From Cronobacter dublinensis subsp. dublinensis LMG 23823 (GTDB lineage Bacteria > Pseudomonadota > Gammaproteobacteria > Enterobacterales > Enterobacteriaceae): a stretch of 64,000 nucleotides of DNA. The notes beneath the pieces are model-generated. The model had not been told where the DNA came from, did no database searches, and saw nothing but the letters and a program-made list of their open reading frames with translations. The position numbers were made by a program, and so were the translations under genes. Each line of letters starts with the position of its first letter. Position 1 is the first letter of the stretch. Of the stretch, positions 1-8,308 are shown in pieces. The stretch lies in NCBI RefSeq assembly GCF_001277235.1, contig NZ_CP012266.1:1178001-1242000 (forward strand), given 5' to 3'.

Positions 1-2
1 AC

Positions 3-986
3 GAAGGGGCGCTGCTGGCGCTTGCTGAAAGTCGTGTGGTGGAGATAGATGCCGCCACCGCGCGCCACCTCAAGGGTGTGCGCCCCGGCATCAACCTGCC
101 ATTCTGTTTTCGCCAGCGCCAGATTGGCGTCATCGGTATTTCAGGCGAACCCGCGCAGGTGCGCGCCAGCGGCGAGCTGGTGAAAATGGCCGCCGAGCTG
201 ATGGTCGAGCAGGCGGCGCTGCTTGAGCAAAGCCAGTGGGAGAAGCGTTATCGCGAAGAGCTCACGCTCCAGCTGCTGTCGGGCGGCGGCGAGCGCGAGG
301 CGCGCGAATCGATGGCGGCGTGGCTTGGCGTCGCGCTGGACGTGCCGCGCATCGCCTGGATTATCGAACTACGGGACGGCAATCCGCAGCAGATGCGCGA
401 ACTGCTGGCCGAACTGGAGCGCGAAGAGCGCGAGGCGTTGTTCGCCATGACCGGCTTTAGCGAAATGGTAATGCTGCGCCCGGCGAGCCTTGAGAGCGGG
501 CAGTGGAGCGAGCAGCAGGACCGGCGTCAGGCGCAACATCTGCATGCGCTCTGGCAGGGGCGTTTTAACGTGCGGCTGATTATCGGCGGCTTTTACGCAG
601 GCGACGCCGGGCCGTCCCGTTCGCTGCGCGCGGCGCGCGCCACCCAGTCGATGGCGCGACGCCTTAAGCTGCGCCACAAAACGCTGGTCTATGATGAAAA
701 TCCGCTGGCGGCGCTGCTGTGCGATCTCGGCGACGACTGGCGGGCGGAGGAGCTTGGCGCGCCCTGGCGTCGGCTTTCGCAGCACGATGAAAAAGGCGTG
801 CTGCGCCAGACGCTGCGCGGCTATTTTTCCCGAAATTGTGAGCAGGCGCAGACGGCCAGCGCGCTGCATATTCACGTCAACACCCTGCGCTACCGGCTAC
901 AGCGCGTCGAGGCGATAACCGGCCTCAAAATCAATCAGTTATCTGACTGTCTCCAGCTTTACGTCGGCATGCTCACGCAGGCGTAA
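3..986 (+). CDS. CdaR/sugar-diacid-type transcriptional regulator, 5' end outside window
   Basis: This is the C-terminal 327 residues of a CdaR-family activator. The frame is open to the left edge and reads into a typical CdaR sensory domain (visible stretch GALLALAESRVVEID, then RPGINLPF). The C-terminus carries the PucR-type HTH seen in the family (NCEQAQTASALHIHVNTLRYRL). E. coli CdaR, about 385 residues, activates glucarate, galactarate and glycerate genes. Here the next two genes are a GntP permease and a glycerate kinase on the same strand, so it is probably their local regulator. The true start lies about 50 to 60 codons upstream of the window by comparison with E. coli CdaR. The family call is firm; the effector is inferred from context. 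Confidence 0.85.
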   Translation, partial: EGALLALAESRVVEIDAATARHLKGVRPGINLPFCFRQRQIGVIGISGEPAQVRASGELVKMAAELMVEQAALLEQSQWEKRYREELTLQLLSGGGEREARESMAAWLGVALDVPRIAWIIELRDGNPQQMRELLAELEREEREALFAMTGFSEMVMLRPASLESGQWSEQQDRRQAQHLHALWQGRFNVRLIIGGFYAGDAGPSRSLRAARATQSMARRLKLRHKTLVYDENPLAALLCDLGDDWRAEELGAPWRRLSQHDEKGVLRQTLRGYFSRNCEQAQTASALHIHVNTLRYRLQRVEAITGLKINQLSDCLQLYVGMLTQA

Positions 987-992
987 TTTGTA

Positions 993-1041
993 GAAACCCA
1001 CAAACAACAGGGGGTAGCGGCGCGCGTTCTTTGTGGGTTTC
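993..1041. promoter_or_regulatory. 12-bp perfect inverted repeat, candidate operator of the glycerate operon
   Basis: GAAACCCACAAA (993-1004) and TTTGTGGGTTTC (1030-1041) are exact inverse copies with 25 bases between. They lie between the regulator stop and the permease start, about 65 bases upstream of that start. No T-tract follows, so an operator for the CdaR-like protein is more likely than a terminator. The assignment to this regulator is inference. Confidence 0.45.
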
Positions 1042-1106
1042 GCTCAGGCATTCCCCCTTTCGCGACGCTATGTTGTCCTGACTCTTACCTCAACGAGAAA
1101 ACAATA

Positions 1107-2372
1107 ATGACAACAGTATCCACTCTCGGGGCGCTGACGGCGTTAGTCGTCGCGATTGTTCTTATCCTGCGTAAAGTGCCGCCCGCCTACGGCATGCTGG
1201 CCGGAGCGCTGGCGGGCGGGCTGGTCGGCGGCGCGGATCTCGTCCATACGGTCAGCCTGATGATCCAGGGCGCGCAGGGCATCACTAACGCCGTGCTGCG
1301 CATTCTCGCGGCGGGCGTGCTCGCGGGCGTGCTGATTGAGTCCGGCGCGGCGCATACCATCGCCGAAACCATCGTGCGCAAAGTGGGCGAGAAGCGCAGC
1401 CTGCTGGCGCTGGCTATCGCCACGCTGATCCTGACGGCGGTCGGCGTCTTTATCGACGTGGCGGTGATCACCGTCGCGCCTATCGCGCTCTCTATCGCCC
1501 AGCGCGCGGGCATCTCGCGTATCGCCATTTTGCTCGCCATGATTGGCGGCGGCAAAGCGGGCAACGTGATGTCGCCGAACCCAAATACCATCGCCGCGGC
1601 GGATAACTTCCACGTACCGCTCACTTCCGTGATGCTGGCCGGTGTGGTGCCGGGCCTGGTCGGGCTGGCGATGGCCTGTTTTCTGGCGAACCGTCTCAGT
1701 CATAAAGGCAGCCGTGTCAGCGCGCAGGAGCTGCCGATTGAGGATACCGGGCCGCGCCCGGGCTTCGCCGCGGCCATCAGCGCGCCGCTGGTGGCGATTC
1801 TTTTGCTGTCGCTGCGCCCCATTGCGGGTATCGCCGTCGACCCGCTCATCGCGCTGCCGGCGGGCGGCCTTGCGGGCGCGCTGCTGATGGGGCGTCTGCG
1901 CCAGTGCAACACGTTTATGGTTTCCGGCCTAAGCCGTATGGCGCCGGTGGCGATTATGCTGCTCGGCACCGGCGCGCTGGCGGGCATTATCGCCAACTCC
2001 GGGCTGAAAGATGTGCTTATCGACACGCTGACCCATACCGGGCTGCCCGCCTGGCTGCTGGCGCCGCTTTCCGGCACGCTGATGTCGATGGCGACCGCCT
2101 CCACCACCGCAGGCACCGCCGTGGCGTCTGCCGTTTTCAGCCATACGCTGCTTGAGCTCGGCGTCAGCGGGCTGGCAGGCGCCGCGATGATCCATGCGGG
2201 CGCGACGGTGCTTGACCATCTACCGCATGGCAGTTTTTTCCACGCGACCGGCGGCAGCGTCGGGATGACCGTGCATGAACGTCTTAAACTCTTACCGTAT
2301 GAAACGCTGGTGGGCTTTACCATTGCCACCGTGTCGGCGCTGATGTTTGGCGTGTTGGGTGTTGCTGCTTAA
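1107..2372 (+). CDS. GntP-family proton symporter, probable D-glycerate permease
   Basis: A 421-residue, highly hydrophobic inner-membrane protein with the long run of transmembrane helices typical of the GntP (gluconate:H+ symporter) family. Family-like stretches include GGGKAGNVMSPNPNTIA and the C-terminal ATASTTAGTAVAS and HLPHGSFFHATGGSV. Family members take up gluconate, glycerate or related acids. The glycerate kinase starts 10 bases downstream, so the substrate is probably D-glycerate, which the sequence alone cannot prove. The ATG at 1107 follows a weak purine-rich site (ACGAGAAAAC). No other in-frame start gives a better fit to the family N-terminus. Confidence 0.85.
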   Translation: MTTVSTLGALTALVVAIVLILRKVPPAYGMLAGALAGGLVGGADLVHTVSLMIQGAQGITNAVLRILAAGVLAGVLIESGAAHTIAETIVRKVGEKRSLLALAIATLILTAVGVFIDVAVITVAPIALSIAQRAGISRIAILLAMIGGGKAGNVMSPNPNTIAAADNFHVPLTSVMLAGVVPGLVGLAMACFLANRLSHKGSRVSAQELPIEDTGPRPGFAAAISAPLVAILLLSLRPIAGIAVDPLIALPAGGLAGALLMGRLRQCNTFMVSGLSRMAPVAIMLLGTGALAGIIANSGLKDVLIDTLTHTGLPAWLLAPLSGTLMSMATASTTAGTAVASAVFSHTLLELGVSGLAGAAMIHAGATVLDHLPHGSFFHATGGSVGMTVHERLKLLPYETLVGFTIATVSALMFGVLGVAA

Positions 2373-2382
2373 GGAATGAACC

Positions 2383-3537
2383 ATGACAACCCTGAATAAA
2401 ATCGTTATCGCCCCGGATTCATTTAAGGAAAGCCTGAGCGCTATGGATGTCGCGACGGCTATCGAGGCGGGCTTTCGCGAGATCTACCCGCAGGCTACCT
2501 ATGTACGCCTGCCGATGGCCGATGGCGGCGAGGGCACCGTCGAGGCGATGGTCGCCGCAACCGGCGGGCATATCGTCCAGGTGCCGGTCACGGGGCCGCT
2601 CGGCAACCGGGTCGAGGGCTTCTATGGTGTGCTCGGCGACGGCGAAACGGCGGTTATCGAAATGGCTGCGGCCTCCGGGCTGCATCTCGTGCCGCCCGCG
2701 CAGCGCGACCCGCGCATCACCACCAGCTTCGGCACCGGGGAGCTTATCCTGGCGGCGCTCGATAGCGGCGTAAAAGCGATTATCATCGGCATCGGCGGCA
2801 GCGCCACCAACGATGGCGGCGCGGGTATGATGCAGGCGCTCGGCGTGCGCTTTCTCGATAGCCAGCAGCGCGGCCTGCTGCCGGGCGGCGCGTCGCTTGC
2901 CGCCCTTGAGTATATAGAAATGTCCGGGCTCGACCCACGGCTGGCGCATACCCGGTTTACGGTCGCGTGCGATGTCGATAACCCCCTGTGCGGCGCGAAG
3001 GGGGCCTCGGCTATCTTCGGGCCGCAGAAGGGCGCGACGCCGGAAATGGTGGCACAGCTTGACGCCGCGCTGCGCCGCTTTGGCGTAACGCTCGAAGCTA
3101 TTACCGGTAAAAGCATCATCAGCGCGCCGGGCGCGGGTGCGGCGGGGGGCATGGGCGCGGCGCTGCTCGGTATGCTTAATGCGCAGCTGCGCCCCGGTAT
3201 TGATATTGTCACGGAAACGCTGGGACTCGCGCAGGCGGTGCGTGACGCGGATCTGGTCATTACTGGCGAAGGGCGGCTCGACAGCCAGAGCATTCATGGT
3301 AAAACGCCGGTGGGCGTGGCGCGCGTCGCGAAGCAGTTTCAGCGCCCGGTAGTAGCGATTGCCGGTAGCCTGACGCCCGATTATCAGGTGGTCCACGAGC
3401 ACGGCATCGACGCCGCATTCTCCGTGCTGGATCGTATCGTCACGCTGGAGGAGGCGCTGGACGACGCCGCGCGCAACCTGCGCGTGACGGCCCGCAACGT
3501 GGCGGCGCTCTGGCGCATGGCGCAGAACCACCGCTAG
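2383..3537 (+). CDS. Glycerate kinase, GarK/GlxK type
   Basis: A 384-residue enzyme that phosphorylates D-glycerate (family product 2-phosphoglycerate), feeding lower glycolysis. The N-terminus KIVIAPDSFKESLSA and the stretch PMADGGEGTVEAM match E. coli GarK (381 residues) closely. Further family signatures are GIGGSATNDGGAGM, KGASAIFGPQKGA and the C-terminal ITGEGRLDSQS. It follows the permease by 10 bases (AAGGAATGAACC before the ATG), so the two form one transcription unit. Whether it corresponds to garK or glxK cannot be told from position, because neither gene sits next to hemH in E. coli. Confidence 0.92.
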   Translation: MTTLNKIVIAPDSFKESLSAMDVATAIEAGFREIYPQATYVRLPMADGGEGTVEAMVAATGGHIVQVPVTGPLGNRVEGFYGVLGDGETAVIEMAAASGLHLVPPAQRDPRITTSFGTGELILAALDSGVKAIIIGIGGSATNDGGAGMMQALGVRFLDSQQRGLLPGGASLAALEYIEMSGLDPRLAHTRFTVACDVDNPLCGAKGASAIFGPQKGATPEMVAQLDAALRRFGVTLEAITGKSIISAPGAGAAGGMGAALLGMLNAQLRPGIDIVTETLGLAQAVRDADLVITGEGRLDSQSIHGKTPVGVARVAKQFQRPVVAIAGSLTPDYQVVHEHGIDAAFSVLDRIVTLEEALDDAARNLRVTARNVAALWRMAQNHR

Positions 3538-3556
3538 CGCCTTTTGCTGTTATCGG

Positions 3557-3596
3557 TTCCGGTAAATTCGTTTTACGTTACAATGATTTTCATTCG
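3557..3596 (+). promoter_or_regulatory. Candidate hemH promoter overlapped by a Fur-like box
   Basis: A TACAAT hexamer (3579-3584) with a weak TTCCGG 16 bases upstream lies about 75 bases before the hemH start. The -10 is overlapped by AATGATTTTCATT (3582-3594), a palindrome-like core that matches 11 of 13 bases of the Fur core AATGATAATCATT; over the 19-base consensus I count 13 matches. Iron control of ferrochelatase is therefore possible but unproven. Confidence 0.4.
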
Positions 3597-3657
3597 CAGC
3601 GGTGTGCCTGACTCTGTCAGGCGCGCCGTCCGCGCCGGATATCAATGAGGAACCGTG

Positions 3658-4620
3658 ATGCAGTCAGTGAAAAGCGGCGTTTTATTAGTCAATCTCGGCA
3701 CCCCGCAGGCGCCGACGCCTTCAGCCGTAAAGCGTTATCTGAAACAGTTTTTAAGCGACCGACGCGTCGTCGACGTGCCGCGCGTTATCTGGTGGCCGCT
3801 GCTGCGCGGCGTGATCCTGCCGCTGCGTTCCCCGCGCGTGGCGAAACTCTACCAATCCATCTGGATGGAAGAGGGCTCGCCGCTGATGGTCTACAGCCGT
3901 CGTCAGGAGAAAGCCCTGAGCGCGGCGCTCGGCGACGTGCCGGTGGCGCTCGGCATGAGCTACGGCCAGCCGTCGCTTGACAGCGCCGTGCAGAAGCTGC
4001 TCGACCAGCATGTCGATCACATCATCGTGCTCGCGCTCTATCCGCAATATTCCTGCTCCACCGTCGCGGCGGTGTGGGACGAGCTGGCGCGAATCACCGC
4101 CCGCTATCGTAAACTGCCGTCGATGACGCTGATTCGCGATTACGCCTGCGAGCCGACTTACATCAGCGCGCTGGTACAGTCGGTACAGCGCTCGTTTGAG
4201 AAACATGGCGAGCCGGATCTGCTGCTGCTTTCCTATCACGGCATTCCGCAGCGTTACGCCGACGAGGGCGACGACTATCCGCAGCGCTGTCGTGACACGA
4301 CCCGCGAGCTGGTCTCCGCCCTCGGCATCGCGCCGGAAAAAATCATGATGACCTTCCAGTCGCGCTTTGGCCGCGAGCCGTGGCTGACGCCGTACACCGA
4401 CGAGACCATGAAAATGCTCGGCGAAAAAGGCGTGAAGCATATTCAGGTGATGTGTCCGGGCTTCTCCTCGGATTGTCTGGAGACGCTGGAGGAAATCGCC
4501 GAACAGAACCGGGAAATTTTCATCGAGGCGGGTGGCGAAAAGTATGAATACATTCCGGCGCTTAATGATGAACCGGCGCACATTGCGATGATGAAGGAAC
4601 TGGTAGACCGTTACCGTTAA
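3658..4620 (+). CDS. hemH: Ferrochelatase
   Basis: A 320-residue protein, the same length as E. coli HemH and closely matching it. It inserts Fe2+ into protoporphyrin IX, the last step of protoheme synthesis, at the cytoplasmic membrane surface. The catalytic histidine is H194 in [14 protein letters not shown], and the C-terminal motif [16 protein letters not shown] is intact. The ATG at 3658 is chosen over the GTG at 3655 because GAGG (3647-3650) is 7 bases upstream and the resulting length equals E. coli. In E. coli adk precedes hemH; here the glycerate kinase does. aes, between hemH and gsk in E. coli, is absent. Confidence 0.97.
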   Translation: MQSVKSGVLLVNLGTPQAPTPSAVKRYLKQFLSDRRVVDVPRVIWWPLLRGVILPLRSPRVAKLYQSIWMEEGSPLMVYSRRQEKALSAALGDVPVALGMSYGQPSLDSAVQKLLDQHVDHIIVLALYPQYSCSTVAAVWDELARITARYRKLPSMTLIRDYACEPTYISALVQSVQRSFEKHGEPDLLLLSYHGIPQRYADEGDDYPQRCRDTTRELVSALGIAPEKIMMTFQSRFGREPWLTPYTDETMKMLGEKGVKHIQVMCPGFSSDCLETLEEIAEQNREIFIEAGGEKYEYIPALNDEPAHIAMMKELVDRYR

Positions 4621-4630
4621 TCGCGTGGCG

Positions 4631-4658
4631 GGCGGTGAGTGTGCTAACATTCACCGCC
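4631..4658. other. 11-bp hairpin between hemH and gsk
   Basis: GGCGGTGAGTG (4631-4641) pairs with CATTCACCGCC (4648-4658) around a 6-base loop, with one G-T pair. No T-run follows, so it is not a clear intrinsic terminator. It may act as an mRNA-stability or attenuation element at the hemH 3' end. Confidence 0.5.
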
Positions 4659-4683
4659 TGAATAGTTACCTGCACGCAAGACC

Positions 4684-5988
4684 ATGAAATTTCCCGGCAA
4701 ACGTAAGTCCAAACACTATTTTCCCGTCAGCGATCGCGATCCGCTCCTGCAACAAATTCAACCCGAAAGCGACATCAGCGCCTCCTGGGTGGTGGGTATC
4801 GACCAGACGCTGGTGGATATCGAAGCCCGCGTGGATGACGCGTTTATTGAACGCTACGGCCTGAGCCTCGGCCATTCGCTGGTTATCGAAGACGATATCG
4901 CCGAAGCGCTGTATCAGGAGCTGGTGCGCGAAAACCTGATAACCCACCAGTTCGCCGGGGGCACCATTGGCAACACCATGCACAACTACTCGGTGCTGGC
5001 GGACGACCGCTCGGTGCTGCTGGGCGTCATGTGCAATAACGTGCAGATTGGCAGCTACGCCTATCGTTATCTCTGCAACACCTCCAGCCGTACCGATCTC
5101 AACTATCTGCAGGGCGTGGACGGCGCGATTGGCCGCTGCTTCACGCTGATAAGCGAGCAGGGCGAGCGCACCTTCGCCATCAGCCCGGGCCACATGAACC
5201 AGCTGCGCCCGGAAAGCATTCCCGAGGCCGTCATCGCAGGCGCGTCGGCGCTGGTGCTGACCTCTTATCTGGTACGCTGCAAACCCGGCGAGCCGATGCC
5301 GGAAGCCACCATGACCGCCATCCGTTACGCCAAAAAACATAACGTGCCGGTCGTGCTGACGCTCGGCACCAAATATGTGATTGCCGATAACCCGCAGTGG
5401 TGGCGCGATTTCCTCAAAGAGCATGTGTCGATTCTGGCGATGAACGAAGAAGAGGGCGAGGCGCTGACCGGCGAGAGCGACCCGCTGCTGGCGTCCAATA
5501 AGGCGCTCGACTGGGTGGATCTGGTGCTCTGCACCGCCGGGCCGGTGGGGCTCTACATGGCGGGCTTTACCGAAGACGAAGGCAAGCGCAAAACGCAGCA
5601 TCCGCTGCTGCCGGGCGCTATCCCGGAATTCAACCAGTATGAGTTCAGCCGCGCGATGCGCTTTAAGGATTGCGAGCAGCCGCTGCGTATTTTCTCCCAT
5701 ATCGCGCCGTACATGGGCGGGCCGGAGAAGATAATGAACACCAACGGCGCAGGGGATGGCGCGCTGGCGGCGCTGCTGCATGACATCACCGCCAATAATT
5801 ACCACCGCACCAACGTGCCGAATTCCAGCAAGCATAAGTACATCTGGCTGACCTATTCGTCGCTGGCGCAGGTGTGTAAATACGCGAACCGTGTGAGCTA
5901 TCAGGTGCTCAACCAGCATTCGCCGCGTCTCACGCGCGGCCTGCCGGAGCGCGAGGACAGCCTCGAAGAGGCGTACTGGGAGCGGTAA
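4684..5988 (+). CDS. gsk: Inosine/guanosine kinase
   Basis: A 434-residue PfkB-family kinase, identical in length to E. coli Gsk and nearly collinear with it. It phosphorylates guanosine and inosine to GMP and IMP in purine salvage. The family ATP/anion-hole signature NTNGAGDGALAALLHD is present near residue 357. Other conserved stretches are FAGGTIGNTMHNYSVLADD near the N-terminus and the C-terminal SPRLTRGLPEREDS. It begins 63 bases after hemH, separated by the hairpin described above, and is the last rightward gene before the convergent ybaL. Confidence 0.97.
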   Translation: MKFPGKRKSKHYFPVSDRDPLLQQIQPESDISASWVVGIDQTLVDIEARVDDAFIERYGLSLGHSLVIEDDIAEALYQELVRENLITHQFAGGTIGNTMHNYSVLADDRSVLLGVMCNNVQIGSYAYRYLCNTSSRTDLNYLQGVDGAIGRCFTLISEQGERTFAISPGHMNQLRPESIPEAVIAGASALVLTSYLVRCKPGEPMPEATMTAIRYAKKHNVPVVLTLGTKYVIADNPQWWRDFLKEHVSILAMNEEEGEALTGESDPLLASNKALDWVDLVLCTAGPVGLYMAGFTEDEGKRKTQHPLLPGAIPEFNQYEFSRAMRFKDCEQPLRIFSHIAPYMGGPEKIMNTNGAGDGALAALLHDITANNYHRTNVPNSSKHKYIWLTYSSLAQVCKYANRVSYQVLNQHSPRLTRGLPEREDSLEEAYWER

Positions 5989-6001
5989 GTGTAGCGGGAG
6001 C

Positions 6002-6086
6002 GGCGGGTGCGCTTGCGCTTACACGCCCTACGGGGCTCCGACGTCTGTTTCTGCGTAAGGTGGGTGAGCGAATGCGCACCCACCTT
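6002..6086. repeat. Dispersed palindromic repeat pair (locus 1 of 3)
   Basis: A left unit (6002-6031, beginning GGCGGGTGCGCTTGCGCTTA) and a degenerate inverted right unit (6057-6086, arms AAGGTGGGT and ACCCACCTT) fill the space between the convergent gsk and ybaL genes. The same unit recurs at 30690-30774 and 35361-35501. It may serve as a bidirectional transcription end. Confidence 0.7.
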
Positions 6087-6103
6087 TACCCGCCGCCACT
6101 GCG

Positions 6104-7786
6104 TCAACTGTGGCTCAACACCTCTTGCGCCTGCTCGGGTTTATCGAGCATCCGCAGCATTGTGCTCGCAATTTCGCGCTCGCCCATCACCACGACATTC
6201 GCGCCGCGCTCGGTGATGTAATCCACCTCGTCGTCATAATGGGCGCGGGCGATGATCTCGATATCCGGGCGCTTCTCGCGCGCGGTGGCGACGATTTCAC
6301 CGGCCTCATAACCGTTCGGGATAGTCAGCAGCAGCCAGCGCGCGCAGTCGAGGTGCGCAAGCGCCATGGTCTGCTCGTTGGCCGCATTGCCAAGCACCGC
6401 GCGAACGCCGCGCTCGCGCAGCGCCTCCACGCGTGGGCGCGAGGTCTCTACCACCACCAGCGGAATCCCCTCGGCGATAAGCTTCTCGCCAAGCAGGCTG
6501 CCAACGCGCCCGTACCCCACCAGCAGCGCATGATTGCAGACATCCACCGGGTTCTGCTGCTCTTCTTCCATCGCCTCTTCGAGCGTCTGCTCCTCCAGCT
6601 CGTCGTGGCGCGAGAGAAAGCGCTCCAGCAGCACAAACAGCACCGGGTTGAGCATAATGGAGAGGATCGCGCCCGCCAGCACCAGGTTCTGCCCGTCCTG
6701 TGGGAGCAGATTCAGTGCCATGCCGAGCCCGGCCAGAATAAACGCGAACTCGCCAATCTGCGCGAGGCTCACCGCAATCGTTAGCGCGGTACGGCGCGAG
6801 TGGCCGAACAGCTTCACCAGGATAAACGCCGCGAGCGACTTGCCGAACAGGATAATCAGCAGCGTGCCGAGCACCGCCAGCGGCTGTTGGACCAGAATCA
6901 TCGGGTCAAACAGCATCCCGACCGAGACGAAAAACAGCACCGCGAAGGCGTCGCGCAGCGGCAGCGTGTCGTGCGCGGCGCGATGGCTGAGCTCGGATTC
7001 ATTCAGCACCATGCCCGCGAAAAACGCGCCGAGCGCAAAGGAGACGTCAAACAGCTCCACCGCGCCGAAGGCGATGCCGAGCGCCAGCGCCAGTACGGCC
7101 AGCGTAAACAGCTCGCGCGAGCCGGTCGCCGCGCTGCGCGCCAGGATCCACGGCACCAGACGACGGCCCACCAGCATCATCAACGCGATAAAGGCAATCA
7201 CTTTGCCAAGCGTAATCCCCATGTCGAGGCTCAGCGTCGCGAGGCCCAGATCGCCTTTCTCCAGCATACCGGCGACGGCGGGCAGCAGCACCAGCGTCAG
7301 CACCATCACTAAATCTTCGACGATAAGCCAGCCGATGGCGATTTGCCCGCGCTGGCTGTCGATAAGTTGCCGCTCCTCAAGCGCGCGCAGCAGCACGACC
7401 GTACTGGCGGTGGAGAGACACAGACCGAAAACAATGCCGGTCATCAGCGACCAGTCAAGGAAGGAGGCCAGCCCCACGCCAAGCAGCGTCGCCACGGCTA
7501 TCTGCAAAATTGCGCCGGGTATGGCGATAGACTTTACCGCCAGCAGATCCTTCAGTGAGAAATGCAGACCCACGCCGAACATCAGCAGGATCACGCCAAG
7601 CTCCGCCAGCTCCGGCGCAAGCTTCGTATCCGCGACAAAACCGGGCGTGAACGGCCCGGCCACCACGCCCGCCAGCAGATATCCCACCAGCGGTGAGATG
7701 CGCAGCCGGTTGGCGAGCATACCGAGAATAAAGGCCAGAACAAGGCCACCGACAAGTGTGGTGATAAGCGGTGTGGCGTGATGCAT
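6104..7786 (-). CDS. ybaL: KefB/KefC-family cation:proton antiporter
   Basis: A 560-residue inner-membrane protein matching E. coli YbaL (558 residues). Residues 1 to about 390 form the CPA2 Na+/H+ exchanger domain; a TrkA-N nucleotide-binding domain follows from about residue 415 (NHALLVGYGRVGSLLGEKL). The C-terminal stretch ITERGANVVVMGEREIA is also YbaL-like. The start at 7786 gives MHHATPLITT, the conserved N-terminus, behind AGGAG. The frame stays open to 8119, but that extension has no matching site or family similarity. E. coli has fsr between ybaL and ushA; it is absent here. Confidence 0.95.
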   Translation of the reverse strand: MHHATPLITTLVGGLVLAFILGMLANRLRISPLVGYLLAGVVAGPFTPGFVADTKLAPELAELGVILLMFGVGLHFSLKDLLAVKSIAIPGAILQIAVATLLGVGLASFLDWSLMTGIVFGLCLSTASTVVLLRALEERQLIDSQRGQIAIGWLIVEDLVMVLTLVLLPAVAGMLEKGDLGLATLSLDMGITLGKVIAFIALMMLVGRRLVPWILARSAATGSRELFTLAVLALALGIAFGAVELFDVSFALGAFFAGMVLNESELSHRAAHDTLPLRDAFAVLFFVSVGMLFDPMILVQQPLAVLGTLLIILFGKSLAAFILVKLFGHSRRTALTIAVSLAQIGEFAFILAGLGMALNLLPQDGQNLVLAGAILSIMLNPVLFVLLERFLSRHDELEEQTLEEAMEEEQQNPVDVCNHALLVGYGRVGSLLGEKLIAEGIPLVVVETSRPRVEALRERGVRAVLGNAANEQTMALAHLDCARWLLLTIPNGYEAGEIVATAREKRPDIEIIARAHYDDEVDYITERGANVVVMGEREIASTMLRMLDKPEQAQEVLSHS

Positions 7787-8308
7787 TCCGTCTCCTTTCG
7801 TTGAATGGGGTACACCGGGTGTTTTGTGTGCAACTCGTAACAGTTTATGACAATTTTCGGCAGCGCGGGGTAAAAAATTAGCGAAAACTTTCCTAAATCG
7901 TCCGTTAACCGCAAAAAATGCGAATTGACCGCAGAACTGCATATTATCCTGAGAAAACCAAGATGCGATGAGGGGGAGCGGTCGGGACAGGTCTCGCTTT
8001 ATTTTCAGGAAAGCAGGTCTTTCAGGCCAGAAAAATGTTAACCTGGCTGCAATGGCGAGCTTTTCGCGCCAAATGATGATTTTTTGACAGGGACATGACT
8101 GCAAGATGATAGCAATCATCAGGATTTAGCCCGTGGCTGCGATTTTTTGCAGATAACGGCCTAAAAGCCCGCTTTGTGAATAAGGCGTAAACATGGCGGC
8201 TGGCTGACACGCGGTTTTGAGGAAAGTCGCAAATATGAAAACAAAGTTGAGTATGTTCGGCTGGCGCTGTAATTTCAGCATTTCACGTTACGGATAGGGA
8301 GAGTTGTC
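7787..8308. other. Intergenic region between ybaL and ushA
   Basis: This 522-base divergent gap occupies the place of E. coli fsr, and I see no recognisable fsr remnant. It must hold the ybaL and ushA promoters. GATGAT and ATCATC form a small inverted repeat near 8105-8120. A 20-codon reading frame sits just before ushA and is listed separately. Confidence 0.6.
8235..8297 (+). CDS. Possible 20-residue leader peptide before ushA
   Basis: ATG at 8235 opens a 20-codon frame (MKTKLSMFGWRCNFSISRYG) that stops at 8295-8297, 11 bases before the ushA start. GAGGAAA lies 9 to 12 bases upstream of the ATG, and a basic, aromatic-rich peptide results. Position and ribosome site suggest a translated leader, but I recognise no family. 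A TTGAGT/TAATTT promoter-like pair (8247-8275, 17-base spacer) inside the frame offers an alternative reading in which this stretch is promoter, not coding. Confidence 0.35.
   Translation: MKTKLSMFGWRCNFSISRYG

Noticed and set aside
2419..3531. 370-codon minus-strand frame antisense to glycerate kinase
   Set aside because: It mirrors a well-recognised gene, has a His/Arg-rich composition typical of GC-rich shadow frames and no family similarity.
4666..5919. 417-codon minus-strand frame opposite gsk
   Set aside because: Shadow of a nearly invariant gene; composition is Arg/His/Gln-rich and no ribosome site is present.
7787..8119. 111-codon N-terminal extension of ybaL
   Set aside because: YbaL begins MHHATPLITT behind a good AGGAG site at 7786; the extension is not homologous to the family.
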